NCBI RefSeq assembly: GCF_004208415.1
Contig: NZ_CP035758.1
Location: 1,426,001-1,490,000, forward strand
From: Ktedonosporobacter rubrisoli
GTDB lineage: Bacteria > Chloroflexota > Ktedonobacteria > Ktedonobacterales > Ktedonobacteraceae
DNA length: 64,000 nt
Direction: 5' to 3'
The notes under the pieces were generated by a model that ran no database searches, was not told the DNA's origin, and saw only the letters and a list, made by a program, of their open reading frames with translations. The translations under genes were made by a program, and so were the position numbers. This document shows positions 45,416-54,730 of this stretch, piece after piece. Position 1 is the stretch's first letter. The number at the start of each line of letters is the position of its first letter.

Positions 45416-46333
45416 CTAGCTGCTGGCGCTGGACGGAGTACCTGGCGTTGCCGGAACACCCTCTATCATCGTGTTGATAAACTGCAAGGAGGCGGCCGGG
45501 AGTGTGCCAAAGCGGCAGTAGATGAGCGTAAAAGGGAATTCCTCGCTGAGATCGCTGATTGGCAGGAGCTTCAAGCCTGGAGTCGATTGGAGGAAGGCCG
45601 GGAGAATGAGCGCTACCCCACAGCCTAGCCTTACCAGCTCTTTTACCCCATCTATCGAATCTATCTCGGCCACCGGCTGTGCGGAAAGGCCGCGCAGATA
45701 GAGGAGACGTTCGGTTATTCTCCGCACGCGCGAGGACTCATCGAAGGCTATCAATGGTTCGGCTATGATGCGTTCAAGCGTAAGACTGGCAGGGTCCTCG
45801 TGCGTAAGAGGATGATCGAAGGCTACGAGCGCCTGCAACGATTGACGAAAAAGCTCTCTGGCAACTACAATATCCGATTGGATGATTGGATCAAAGGTCA
45901 GGCCAAGATCTATCTTCTCCTGCTCGACAAGGGAAACAAGCTGTTGCGCCGGGCTTACTTTCACCTGTAGATGGACGGCTGGATAGCGCTTATGGAAAGA
46001 GGCAAATACGCGTGGCAATAGCACAGAAGCCAGCGACCTGATGCTTCCAACATGGATGATCCCTTGCAGTCCCTTTTGCAATTTGACCATCATTTGCTGA
46101 CCTTGTTGGGCGGCATCCAGGGCGCACTTAGCATAGGTCATAAATTCACGCCCGGCCGGCGTCAATTTTACGCGTTGTTTCTCGCGTCGAAAGAGCGCTA
46201 CGCCTAGTTCGGTTTCCAGAGCGGCAATTTGTCTGCTCAAAGCTGGCTGGGCTACCAGGCATAAAATGGCGGCTTTACTAAAGTTCTGGGTTTGGGCGGC
46301 TGCTAAGAAATAGGCTAATTGCCGCAGTTCCAT
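45416..46333 (-). CDS. LysR-family transcriptional regulator
   Basis: The 305-aa protein has the LysR HTH at residues 1-60 (MELRQLAYFLAAAQTQNFSK, PALSRQIAALETELGVALF) and a periplasmic-binding-like effector domain. AAGGAG precedes the ATG. It is divergent from the MFS exporter that starts 170 bases away and so probably controls that exporter in response to a small molecule. Confidence 0.92.
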   Translation of the reverse strand: MELRQLAYFLAAAQTQNFSKAAILCLVAQPALSRQIAALETELGVALFRREKQRVKLTPAGREFMTYAKCALDAAQQGQQMMVKLQKGLQGIIHVGSIRSLASVLLPRVFASFHKRYPAVHLQVKVSPAQQLVSLVEQEKIDLGLTFDPIIQSDIVVARELFRQSLQALVAFDHPLTHEDPASLTLERIIAEPLIAFDESSRVRRITERLLYLRGLSAQPVAEIDSIDGVKELVRLGCGVALILPAFLQSTPGLKLLPISDLSEEFPFTLIYCRFGTLPAASLQFINTMIEGVPATPGTPSSASS

Positions 46334-46504
46334 CCTCGTCTCCTTACCAGGTTATACGTTTTCGGCATGAACTTTCTGCCAAAAAGGTCTTGGACAAGAT
46401 ACCATCGGCTTAATTATACTCTGTATAAGGGCTCTTCAGTGCGGGGAGAAGAGTTTTACTTGCTTACCTCTTGTATCACACTATTCATCTGCAGGTTAAT
46501 ACAT

Positions 46505-48046
46505 ATGAAACAATCAGCCCATTCTTTATCAGGCGTCCAGCTACAATCCCAAACATTAGCTACAAGTAAGGCTCACGAAGGTTCAGGCAATAACAAATGG
46601 GTAGTCTTCTCAGTTACGGCTATCGGGGTTTTTATGGCCACGCTCGATAGTTCGATCGTCAATATCAGCTTGCCTTCTATCGCTACTTCGTTCGGGGTTC
46701 CGCTTAACGGAGCCGTTTCCTGGGTTATCATTGCCTATCTCATCGTTATGGCTTCGGCCTTACTGACAGCAGGACGTCTAGCCGACATGATTGGACGTAA
46801 GTCAGTTTGGAGCGCCGGGCTACTGGTCTTTATCTTGGGTTCGGCCTTCTGTGGGGCTGCTCCGTCTCTGGGATTGTTAATTGCTGCCCGTGCGCTTCAA
46901 GGTGTTGGAGGCGCTCTTATGCTCTCAGTAAGCCCGGCCATGATTACCAGCGCCTTTCCACTTCGGGAGCGGGGTAGAGCATTGGGGTTCAGCCAGGTCA
47001 ATGTGGCGATCGCGGTTAGCGCTGGCCCTACGCTTGGTGGCTTTATTTTAGCAACGCTATCATGGCATTGGATTTTCTACGTGAACGTACCCCTTGGCCT
47101 GATCTGTCTGCTGGCTACCAGAATCTTTTTGCATGAGCCTGCTGTGCGTGCGCGAGGACGCTTTGATCCTTACGGGGCAAGTTTGTTAGCACTTGGCCTG
47201 GCCGGGATTATGGTCGCGCTCTCCTTTGGCGAAAACCTGGGCTGGACATCGTTTCCTGTCCTTGCCTGCCTCGTTATTGGCGCGCTCAGCCTGCTTGCCG
47301 TGGTCTTTGTTGAGCGGCGGGTTGCCTCGCCGATTATCGATCTATCGCTGTTGCGCCATCGTGTCTTCTCGCTGGCTTTGAGCAGTTATATGCTGGCGAT
47401 GATGGCGCTCTTCGCCGTGAGCTTTGTGCTCCCTTTCTATCTTGAGCAGCTGCGCGGTTTTCCGGCCCAGCTTTCGGGACTTCTGCTTACGCCCTTGCCC
47501 CTGACGATGGGCTGCGTTGCGCCCTTTAGCGGTTGGCTGGCCGATCGCCTGGGGAGCCGCTGGTTAGCTGTTGTTGGGCTGGGCATTTCTTGTGTTGGCC
47601 TTGTATTGCTAAGCCAGCTCGATATGCAGAGTACGATCTGGGATATTGTGTGGCGTTTGATGGTGGTTGGCGCCGGTCAAGCCTGCTTTCAGGCTCCCAA
47701 TAGCAGTACTATTCTTAGCGCGGCTCCCCGTGAGCGCCAGGGGATTGCTTCCGGCTTCCTGGGTACCAGCCGCGTCATCGGTCAAAGCACAAGCGTGGCT
47801 CTGGCCGGGGCGATCTTAAGTGGCTCGGGAGCGGCAAATGCCGGTCTGCAGCTGGTTTTACAGCGTACGGGTAGCGCACATATGCTGGTTCAGCCAGAGG
47901 TGCTTCAGCAGACCTTCCTATCAGGTTTTCACTTAGCTCTTCTTGTCTGCGCATGTATCGCTGTGCCTGGTATCCTTACTTCTCTCGTGCGCGGGGACGA
48001 GCGAGGCGTCTCCCACTTAAGCAAAAGCGAGCGCGATGCCGCCTGA
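46505..48046 (+). CDS. MFS drug exporter, DHA2 (14-helix)
   Basis: A 513-aa protein with motifs of the DHA2 group: FMATLDSSIVNISLPSIATS, AGRLADMIGRKSVW, ARALQGVGGALMLSVSP and SAGPTLGGFI. The frame is open upstream to 46319, but that overlaps the divergent LysR start; ATG at 46505 is preferred. Presumably regulated by the LysR protein. Confidence 0.9.
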   Translation: MKQSAHSLSGVQLQSQTLATSKAHEGSGNNKWVVFSVTAIGVFMATLDSSIVNISLPSIATSFGVPLNGAVSWVIIAYLIVMASALLTAGRLADMIGRKSVWSAGLLVFILGSAFCGAAPSLGLLIAARALQGVGGALMLSVSPAMITSAFPLRERGRALGFSQVNVAIAVSAGPTLGGFILATLSWHWIFYVNVPLGLICLLATRIFLHEPAVRARGRFDPYGASLLALGLAGIMVALSFGENLGWTSFPVLACLVIGALSLLAVVFVERRVASPIIDLSLLRHRVFSLALSSYMLAMMALFAVSFVLPFYLEQLRGFPAQLSGLLLTPLPLTMGCVAPFSGWLADRLGSRWLAVVGLGISCVGLVLLSQLDMQSTIWDIVWRLMVVGAGQACFQAPNSSTILSAAPRERQGIASGFLGTSRVIGQSTSVALAGAILSGSGAANAGLQLVLQRTGSAHMLVQPEVLQQTFLSGFHLALLVCACIAVPGILTSLVRGDERGVSHLSKSERDAA

Positions 48047-48167
48047 TACAGAATGAAGATATGGTAAGGCGCAAAATATGTCCCGGGTTAGCTTATAGTG
48101 CGTAAGGGACGCTTGCGCGCTAGCACGCTACTTTGTTCGGCAGGCAGGCGCGCAAGGCGAGTAAGGA

Positions 48168-48623
48168 TTACTGAACGATTGGCAGATCGATGCCAAGCTG
48201 GGCAATGATGCCTTTGACGCCTCCCCCTGCGGTTGGTTCGACGTTGATAGAGCTTATCTTGTCGTCTCGTAAGGTATATTCCACATTCTCGGTTGGCAGC
48301 GAAATACTGCGCCCGGTTTGTGGAATAGGGGGTATGCCCAGGACGGGAATAATGAAGCTATCGGTCTGGTAGCCTGCTACATGCCAGGTAGCTGTAACGC
48401 GCGTCTCTTCTTCGCTCAGGAGGTTATGCAGGTTGAAGGTGAGGCCCGGTATGCCGTCTTTAAGGCTTCTGATGGCTTCCAGGAAGCCGTGTCGATTAAG
48501 CGGCCTGGGCGTCCAACCCGAGATGGTGAAGTCGTCGGCCAGCAAGGGCTCATATTCCTCTGGTTCGTTATTATCAAGAGCGGTCATAAAGTTCCGCACA
48601 AGCTCGATGGGATCTTCTACCAT
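48168..48623 (-). CDS. NTF2-like/SnoaL-like protein
   Basis: A 151-aa protein with the cone-shaped NTF2-like fold pattern: ELVRNFMTALDNNEPEEYEP, LLADDFTISGWTP, a middle strand VTATWHVAGYQT and a last strand region ISSINVEPTAGGG. Members range from polyketide cyclases to small binding proteins, so function is open. Convergent with the MFS gene. Confidence 0.75.
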   Translation of the reverse strand: MVEDPIELVRNFMTALDNNEPEEYEPLLADDFTISGWTPRPLNRHGFLEAIRSLKDGIPGLTFNLHNLLSEEETRVTATWHVAGYQTDSFIIPVLGIPPIPQTGRSISLPTENVEYTLRDDKISSINVEPTAGGGVKGIIAQLGIDLPIVQ

Positions 48624-49157
48624 GAAGATTCTCTGCCTTTCTAGTTTGTCAACTGCTCAGAGTAGCTTCCACAGTTAAACACGATTCTTGCGGTTTAATG
48701 GTATCCTGATCTGCTCTTGTTTAAGTATATCTCTTCATTGGAGGTTAAATGTAGCTCCTGAGCTTGCATCTTCCCCTGGGTTAGAGGGTTATTTTCTGGT
48801 CTGCTTGGAAAGCTTGTTTTCTTGATAGCTTCTTATAGAGATTTCTAGAAAAGATTCCGATCTGCTTTTCTAGAAAAACATTTCTGCTACTTTTCTTGTT
48901 CTCTTTATTTCTGCTAAGGATGATTTCTGCAAATATGGCTATGAAGGCGTTTCTGTACTGCGTATACATGTATTTCTTATAGTCATATTGAGGGAGGAGG
49001 GCTATTGCTGGGGCGCTTGGGAATGGCTGAGCGCAAGAGGAAATTTCGTCAACTACATCTGGTAAAATAGCTTTATGCATGCTATATGGCGTTGTGTTTG
49101 GGTGAGATAGAAGCTGTATTTGCCATAATGTTGGTAAGCGTGCCAGGAGGAAAGCCA
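48624..49157. other. Intergenic with two TTTCTAGAAA palindromes
   Basis: Near 48840-48880 are ATTTCTAGAAAAG and CTTTTCTAGAAAAAC. A 147-codon minus-strand frame covers this area but has no family features and overlaps the next gene's start, so it is not accepted. Confidence 0.45.
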
Positions 49158-49679
49158 ATGTGTGCTTATGAAGAAGAAAATATGCGCAGTAATTTTTCTG
49201 TTCCCGATAATGCTGATTCTGCAATTCGCGTACGTCCCTATCGCTCAGGGGATGAAGCCTTCGTCCTGAGCCTGGCGCCGCGCTTATTGACCGGGATGCC
49301 GCCCTGGCGCTCGGCGGAAAAGTGGCTTGGTGCCGTTCAGTATTGGATGAAACAGGATTTTAAGAATCATGGCAAGCGCTGTATGCTCTTTATTGCCGAG
49401 AATGAGCATGGAGAGAGACTGGGCTTTGCCAATGTGGCGTATGCTAAGCACTTTACAGGTGAGCCATATGCCTACCTGGGTGAGCTGGCGGTGAGCGAGG
49501 AGGTAGAGGGACATGGAGTCGGCAAGGCTCTTGTTCACGCCTGTGAGCAATGGGCGCGTGAGCAGGGTTATAGCTCTCTGGTGTTGGATACTGGTACCAC
49601 TGATAATGAGCGGGCACGCAATTTCTATAAACGTCTGGGCTTTGTGCCAGAAAGCATCAAACTTACTAAACTACTGTGA
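49158..49679 (+). CDS. GNAT-family N-acetyltransferase
   Basis: About 173 aa. AGGAGG lies seven bases before ATG 49158, which decides the start. GNAT pattern: IRVRPYRSGDEAFVLSL, YAYLGELAVSEEVEGHGVGK (acetyl-CoA pyrophosphate site), and LVLDTGTTDNERARNFYKRL with GFVPES. Substrate unknown. Confidence 0.9.
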   Translation: MCAYEEENMRSNFSVPDNADSAIRVRPYRSGDEAFVLSLAPRLLTGMPPWRSAEKWLGAVQYWMKQDFKNHGKRCMLFIAENEHGERLGFANVAYAKHFTGEPYAYLGELAVSEEVEGHGVGKALVHACEQWAREQGYSSLVLDTGTTDNERARNFYKRLGFVPESIKLTKLL

Positions 49680-49787
49680 ACTGAGAGAAACTGGCTGCAG
49701 TAGCCAGGTACTGTTGCTTGCCAACCCCTGGGCTTTTTGGTATCCTGATGTCTGATTGAATATGCTAAGAAAGCGTTGGATGGAGCG

Positions 49788-51431
49788 ATGAAAAGCGATT
49801 GGGTTGAGCAACTTTGTGATCGGATAGAGCTGCAGGTACAGAAGACAAAAGGCGCTGCCGCCACAATTATTTGTTCGTCGGGCATCAGTCCCTCAGGGCC
49901 GATCCATCTGGGGAATTTGCGCGAAGTGATGACGCCACATATTATCGTGGAAGAACTGCGCAAGCGGGGCCGGCAGGTGGAACATCTCCATATTTGGGAC
50001 GATTTTGATCGTTTACGGAAAATTCCCGCCAATGTGCCTGCCGATTTTGCGAAATATATTGGCTGTCCGCTAGCTGATATTCCCGATCCCTGGGACGAGT
50101 ATGCATCGTATGCTGAGCGCTATATGGCCGACTTTACGCAGAGCCTGCAACGCCTGGGGATTGCTCCTCGCTTCGTACGCCAATCCCTTGCCTATCGCAG
50201 CGGCAACTATACCGCGCAGATAAAAGAGGCGATGGCTCAGCGCTTCAAGATCTTCGATATTATCTCCAGCTTCCAGACCCTGCCCGGACAGCAGGAGAGC
50301 GCCGAAGAGCGCCGCGCAAGCTACTATCCTTTGCGCGTCTATTGCGAGAATTGCCATAAGGATACGACGACGATCTCGCAGTATGATGAGGAGACGGCAA
50401 GAATCGCATATGCCTGTAGCTCCTGCCAGTATGAGGGCGCGTTCAGCCTCAATGAAAAGGTTGAGTGCAAGCTTGTCTGGAAGGTCGATTGGCCGATGCG
50501 TTGGAGCGCTCTAGGCGTGGACTGTGAGCCGGCGGGAGCTGATCACGCGGCGCCAAACAGCAGTTTTTCGGTCGGACGGCAAATTGTGCAGGCGATCTAC
50601 CATACTTCACCCCCTCAGTTCGTCGGCTTTGGCTTCGTTGGCATGGAGGGACGCACAAAGATCTCAAGCTCGGCCGGTACTTCAGCAACCATATCGTCGG
50701 CCCTGGATATTATCGAGCCCTGCATTCTGCGTTGGCTATATACGCGGCGCTCTTACAATCAGACGTTTATGATCGACTTTGGCCAGGGCTTGCTGCGTCT
50801 CTATGATGAATGGGATACGCTGGTAAAACAGCAGCGGGAGGGCAAGGCCAGTGAGGCGAATGCCAAGGCCTATGAGCGCGCCATTCACACTTCAGAGGGA
50901 CCCGTAGGAAGTACTCCCCAGCCGGTACCATTCCATCTCCTGACCTCGGTGCTGGATGTGACGCAGGGAAACGTAGCACAAATGCTGCGTATCGTGGCGC
51001 AGTATAATGGCCAGGATCTTACCCAGGAGCTGCGGCCGGAACTGCTGGAACCTCGGCTGAGCTGTGCCCTCAATTGGGTAACGCGCTACTTGCCGGAGGA
51101 CGAACGAACGCCGATTCGCTCAGCGTTTAATGCCGAGGCCTACGAACAGCTCTCCGAACTGGACCGCGCTAGCGTGCAGATGCTGGCGGAGCAGCTCGAT
51201 ATGTCATGGAAGCTCGATGCTCTGACTAATCTTATCTACAATATCGCTAAGATTGTGCGCGGGTTGCCTGTCGATACTCCTCCCGATGCGGCTCTGAAGC
51301 AGGCTCAGCGCTCTTTCTTCATTGCCATCTATCAACTTATCTGCGGGAGAGATACGGGGCCGCGTATCCCTACGCTGCTGCTCTCGCTGGGTAAAGAGAA
51401 GGTGAAAGCGTTACTGGTGCCTCAAGTATAA
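49788..51431 (+). CDS. lysK: Lysyl-tRNA synthetase, class I
   Basis: About 547 aa. The class I signatures are HLGN (in GISPSGPIHLGNLRE, HIGH-like) and KISSS (in GRTKISSSAGTS, KMSKS-like). Two CxxC pairs (CENCHK, CSSCQY) form a zinc site typical of archaeal-type LysK. It charges tRNA-Lys in the cytoplasm. ATG 49788 follows TGGAGCG and is preferred to the TTG at 49776. A strong terminator follows, so it is a monocistronic unit. Whether the genome also has a class II enzyme cannot be seen here. Confidence 0.92.
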   Translation: MKSDWVEQLCDRIELQVQKTKGAAATIICSSGISPSGPIHLGNLREVMTPHIIVEELRKRGRQVEHLHIWDDFDRLRKIPANVPADFAKYIGCPLADIPDPWDEYASYAERYMADFTQSLQRLGIAPRFVRQSLAYRSGNYTAQIKEAMAQRFKIFDIISSFQTLPGQQESAEERRASYYPLRVYCENCHKDTTTISQYDEETARIAYACSSCQYEGAFSLNEKVECKLVWKVDWPMRWSALGVDCEPAGADHAAPNSSFSVGRQIVQAIYHTSPPQFVGFGFVGMEGRTKISSSAGTSATISSALDIIEPCILRWLYTRRSYNQTFMIDFGQGLLRLYDEWDTLVKQQREGKASEANAKAYERAIHTSEGPVGSTPQPVPFHLLTSVLDVTQGNVAQMLRIVAQYNGQDLTQELRPELLEPRLSCALNWVTRYLPEDERTPIRSAFNAEAYEQLSELDRASVQMLAEQLDMSWKLDALTNLIYNIAKIVRGLPVDTPPDAALKQAQRSFFIAIYQLICGRDTGPRIPTLLLSLGKEKVKALLVPQV

Positions 51432-51454
51432 TTCTTACATATCAATAGAAATGG

Positions 51455-51482
51455 GCCAGGCGGCAACTGTTGCCTGGCTTTT
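51455..51482 (+). terminator. Rho-independent terminator after lysK
   Basis: GCCAGG at 51455-51460 pairs with CCTGGC at 51473-51478, with CAAC/GTTG inside, followed by TTTTCTG. Confidence 0.8.
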
Positions 51483-51540
51483 CTGTCTGCTTTCCCCTTT
51501 AAGACCTGACAACTATAGGTAACAGAAAGGAATTTGACCA

Positions 51541-52323
51541 ATGCCATACGCAACAGCATCAGACGGAATCCGTCTCTATTACGAGGAAGTGGGGACAGGC
51601 GAGCCTCTTTTGCTCGTCAGTGGAAAGGGAAGCGATCATACAAGTTGGAGTATAGTGCGTGATGATTTTGCGCACAGCTACCATGTCATCGTCTATGATC
51701 ATCGTGGGACGGGGCAAAGCGATAAGCCGTCAGAACCGCCATACACTATAAGCGGTTTGGCGCAGGATGCCATCGCTATTCTTGATCACTTGAACATTCA
51801 GCGTGCGCACGCTTACGGAGTCTCTATGGGAGGGAAGATCTGCCAGTGTTTGGGGATTGAGCATGCCGAGCGTATTGGTGCGCTGGTGCTTGGCTGCACA
51901 ACTTCTGGGAATGCTCATGGCGTGCCCCGCTCGCCGGAGGTCAGTGCTATGATGGCAAGTCCTTCAATTGATACGCAGTTCGAACTCATGCTCTCACCAA
52001 CCTGGGTCGCCGCGCATTCCGAACTGATTGCATCATATGTGTCGCAACAGTCCCCGCTGCCAGCGTATGTACAAAACCTGCACTCCCAGGCGAGCGAAGG
52101 ATATGATAGCTGGGATCAGCTACCCACGATCAAAGCGCCGACACTTGTTATTCACGGCAGCGAAGACCGGGTGGTCCAGGCGGCCAATGCCTATTTACTT
52201 GCAGATCGTATTCCAAATGCGGAACTTTACATTGTGCAAGGAGGACGACACGGCTACTATCTGGAGTTTCGTGAAGAGGCAAGTCGCGTCGTTAACGAGT
52301 TTCTGGCTCGCCATCCGCTCTAG
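51541..52323 (+). CDS. Alpha/beta hydrolase (3-oxoadipate enol-lactonase/haloperoxidase-like)
   Basis: The 260-aa protein has LLLVSGKGSDHTSW, VIVYDHRGTGQSDKP, nucleophile elbow AYGVSMGGKICQ with Ser, APTLVIHGSEDRVV with the acid and VQGGRHGYYLEF with the His. AAAGGA precedes the ATG. It lies just upstream of the MarR gene; substrate unknown. Confidence 0.85.
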   Translation: MPYATASDGIRLYYEEVGTGEPLLLVSGKGSDHTSWSIVRDDFAHSYHVIVYDHRGTGQSDKPSEPPYTISGLAQDAIAILDHLNIQRAHAYGVSMGGKICQCLGIEHAERIGALVLGCTTSGNAHGVPRSPEVSAMMASPSIDTQFELMLSPTWVAAHSELIASYVSQQSPLPAYVQNLHSQASEGYDSWDQLPTIKAPTLVIHGSEDRVVQAANAYLLADRIPNAELYIVQGGRHGYYLEFREEASRVVNEFLARHPL

Positions 52324-52464
52324 AACGGGTGGCAAGCCATCACAAGGCACGCTTTGCGTCAGGTAAACTACTCCTGTGACTGCCAGAAAGAAGGGAATTG
52401 TGTTGCCAGGTAAAGAGCCTGGCGGATTCGCTTGACAGATTTGCCAACTGATGGTTAAATATGT

Positions 52465-52480
52465 TTAGTCGGTTAACGAT
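52465..52480. promoter_or_regulatory. Probable MarR operator, copy 1
   Basis: TTAGTCGGTTAACGAT, 12 bases before the marR-like start. Its exact inverse recurs after the gene. The core TCGGTTAACGA is partly palindromic, as expected for a dimeric repressor. Suggests autoregulation. Confidence 0.65.
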
Positions 52481-52491
52481 ATGGGTAAACA

Positions 52492-52926
52492 ATGGGTGAT
52501 TTTATAGGCCTGTTTTCGCAGGTGACGAAAGCGAGTAAGGAAGCATTTGAACGCACACTTCAGCAATATGGCCTACATGCAGGCCAGCATTTTCTGCTAG
52601 AACAGCTCTGGGATGCTCAGGAAGATCTGACTATTGGTGAGCTGGCCAGTCGTCTTGACGTAGAAGATCCTTCGATTACCCGTTCTGTGCAACGTATGGC
52701 ACGTCAGGGACTGGTTGAGAAGTATCCTCATCCCATAGATGCTCGCCAGGTGCTGGTGCGCCTGACTCTCAAAGGTCAGGCCCTGGAGCCAGTAATCAGG
52801 CAGATTATGGCTACTGGCGAGGAGTATATGCTGACAAACGTTTCGCCGATTGAACGTGCGCTTTTGATGCGTATCCTGGCACAAATACAGGAGAATCTAG
52901 AGCAAAAATTTCCTTTCCATATCTGA
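52492..52926 (+). CDS. MarR-family transcriptional regulator
   Basis: The 144-aa protein has the MarR winged helix: LTIGELASRLDVEDPSITRS as the recognition unit, QRMARQGLVEKYPHPIDARQ for the wing, with flanking dimer helices. It lies between two sets of the TTAGTCGGTTAACGAT site, so it probably represses itself and the luciferase-like gene at 53146. Confidence 0.93.
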   Translation: MGDFIGLFSQVTKASKEAFERTLQQYGLHAGQHFLLEQLWDAQEDLTIGELASRLDVEDPSITRSVQRMARQGLVEKYPHPIDARQVLVRLTLKGQALEPVIRQIMATGEEYMLTNVSPIERALLMRILAQIQENLEQKFPFHI

Positions 52927-52963
52927 TCACAGCTTCGATATGGATCTTTCACGCTTTGCCCAA

Positions 52964-53007
52964 ATCGTTAACCGACTAACTTTTTGCTCAGATCATTAAC
53001 CGACTAA
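52964..53007. promoter_or_regulatory. Probable MarR operators, copies 2 and 3
   Basis: ATCGTTAACCGACTAA at 52964-52979 and ATCATTAACCGACTAA at 52992-53007, 28 bases apart, inverse of the site at 52465. They stand about 140 bases before the luciferase-like gene, consistent with its control by the MarR protein. Confidence 0.7.
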
Positions 53008-53145
53008 CTAAATTGGCATTTGTTTGAAGCTTTGTTGATTAATGCTTGCCTCCGGGTAGAGCGAGCATTAACAAGGCTTGGAGGCGTTGTTCTCGGATGA
53101 AATTTCTTATAGTCATATAACAGATTTGCAGAAAGGGGACTTGCG

Positions 53146-54021
53146 ATGACGCGGCAAGCTTTGCATTTTGGCATTTCTTCGGGGCAGCAGCAAAGTACCT
53201 ATGAGGACATTTTGCCGCTCTGGCTGGCGGCTGATGAGGAGCCATTGATTGAGCACCTGTGGACTTTTGATCATTTTATTCCGATTGGGGGAGTTGATCC
53301 TTCTGAGCCGTGCCTGGAAGGCTGGACGCTTCTCGCGGCGCTGGCGGCCAGGACGCAGCGCGTACGCGTGGGTATGATGGTCTCGGGCGTAACGTATCGC
53401 TACCCTGCTATCCTGGCCAAGCAGGCGGCAACTGTCGATCAAATCTCGCGGGGAAGGCTTAATTTTGGCCTGGGAGCTGCCTGGAACGAAGTGGAGCATA
53501 CGGCATATGGTATTCCCTTTCCGCCTGCTAGCGAGCGCATCAAACGCCTGGATGAGGCTTGTCAGATCGTGCGCTTGCTCTGGACTGAGCAGGCTCCTAC
53601 GTTCACAGGGCAGTATTATCAGCTTAAGGAGGCTTATAGCGAGCCAAAGCCGCTACAGCAGCCATCTCCACCTCTATTGATCGGGGCTTCTGGCCGGCAG
53701 ATGCTCCGTATTGTGGCCAGGCACGCCGATATCTGGGGCGCGATGTGCAATACAGCTGAGGAGTTTCGGCAAAAGAGCGCACAGCTCGATGAGAATTGCC
53801 GTGCTCTCGCTCGCGATCCTGCGACGCTTGCTCGTATGGCTTCGGTGATGATCAATTCTCCTGAGCCCGACTGGTCTGCGCTACGAGCCTCGGCGCGCGC
53901 TTTTATCGAGGCTGGTGCCAGGCACCTGGTGGTGGTCCTGCGAGCTCCTTATCCCGAAGGGATCGTTAAATCTCTGGTCAGTGAGCTCTTTGCACCGTTG
54001 AAGGAATTTGCGCCAGTGTAG
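53146..54021 (+). CDS. LLM-class F420-dependent oxidoreductase (TIGR03560-like)
   Basis: The 291-aa luciferase-like protein: HFGISSGQQQSTYEDILPLW, WTFDHFIPIGG, RVRVGMMVSGVTYRYPAILA, GRLNFGLGAAWNEVEHTAYG and EPKPLQQPSPPLLIGASGRQ. It is a clear paralogue of the gene at 54731. AAAGGGGA precedes the ATG. The two operator copies upstream suggest MarR control. Confidence 0.9.
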   Translation: MTRQALHFGISSGQQQSTYEDILPLWLAADEEPLIEHLWTFDHFIPIGGVDPSEPCLEGWTLLAALAARTQRVRVGMMVSGVTYRYPAILAKQAATVDQISRGRLNFGLGAAWNEVEHTAYGIPFPPASERIKRLDEACQIVRLLWTEQAPTFTGQYYQLKEAYSEPKPLQQPSPPLLIGASGRQMLRIVARHADIWGAMCNTAEEFRQKSAQLDENCRALARDPATLARMASVMINSPEPDWSALRASARAFIEAGARHLVVVLRAPYPEGIVKSLVSELFAPLKEFAPV

Positions 54022-54142
54022 ACCCGCTTTGCGCTTAAGCATTTATTGATTTTCTCTGCACTTTCCTGGAGAACTCTTAGCTGCCCCGCTAAATGCTCTC
54101 CAGGTAGCCAGGCTCAATCTTCAAGGCCTGGTTAGTTTGCAC

Positions 54143-54556
54143 CTATGACTCTGACTCTTTGGGAAATTTGCCAAGAGTTGTGAAGATTTCAAGCACGTAT
54201 CCATCGGGCGCGGCAAGCAGGGCGATGCGCGCAAAACCTGCCCGCTCTACCTGTGGTGGTGCGAGTGGGGTGGCGCCGCGCTTAACGAGATCGGCATAAG
54301 TTGCATCTACATCATCTGTCTGAAAAACTATGGCTGCCCGCGGCGCTGTGGATGTGCCCTGACCTGTGGGTGCCGAGGGAAGGTAGCCGGCAAAGTAGCT
54401 GGCGTCGAGCATCTCAATGCGTGTGTTGCCGGCGTCGAAGTAGGCATATGTGTTGTTCTGATCTTTGAAGATGAGGGAGAGGCCGACTATCTCCCGCCAG
54501 AAATGCAGGGAGGCCGAAAAATCGCTGACCAGCAGGCGGAAATTATCAAGTTTCAT
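54143..54556 (-). CDS. VOC-superfamily (glyoxalase/bleomycin-resistance-like) protein
   Basis: A 137-aa protein with the two beta-alpha-beta-beta-beta halves of the VOC fold: NFRLLVSDFSASLHFWREIV at the start and IVFQTDDVDATYADLVKRGA, ALLAAPDGYVLEIF in the second half with the metal-ligand Glu. AAGGAG sets ATG 54556. It lies between the two luciferase-like paralogues but on the opposite strand to the first. Confidence 0.88.
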   Translation of the reverse strand: MKLDNFRLLVSDFSASLHFWREIVGLSLIFKDQNNTYAYFDAGNTRIEMLDASYFAGYLPSAPTGQGTSTAPRAAIVFQTDDVDATYADLVKRGATPLAPPQVERAGFARIALLAAPDGYVLEIFTTLGKFPKESES

Positions 54557-54730
54557 GTCCTTCTCCTTTGTTGCTCTGTATAATCTCAGTTCGTTCGTAG
54601 TTCTTATATAGAGTATACGCGGAAAGAAGGACAGCAACCGCCCTCGTTTTTCAGCTTTTTCGGCTTCTTTACCGAATGGTCAGGAAAAAGTTTGTTAACT
54701 CCACCTGCCGGCTGAGGATGGGCAAGAAGC

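Noticed and set aside
48781..49224. 147-codon minus-strand open frame
   Set aside because: AT-rich translation without domains, overlaps the GNAT start and covers TTTCTAGAAA palindromes.
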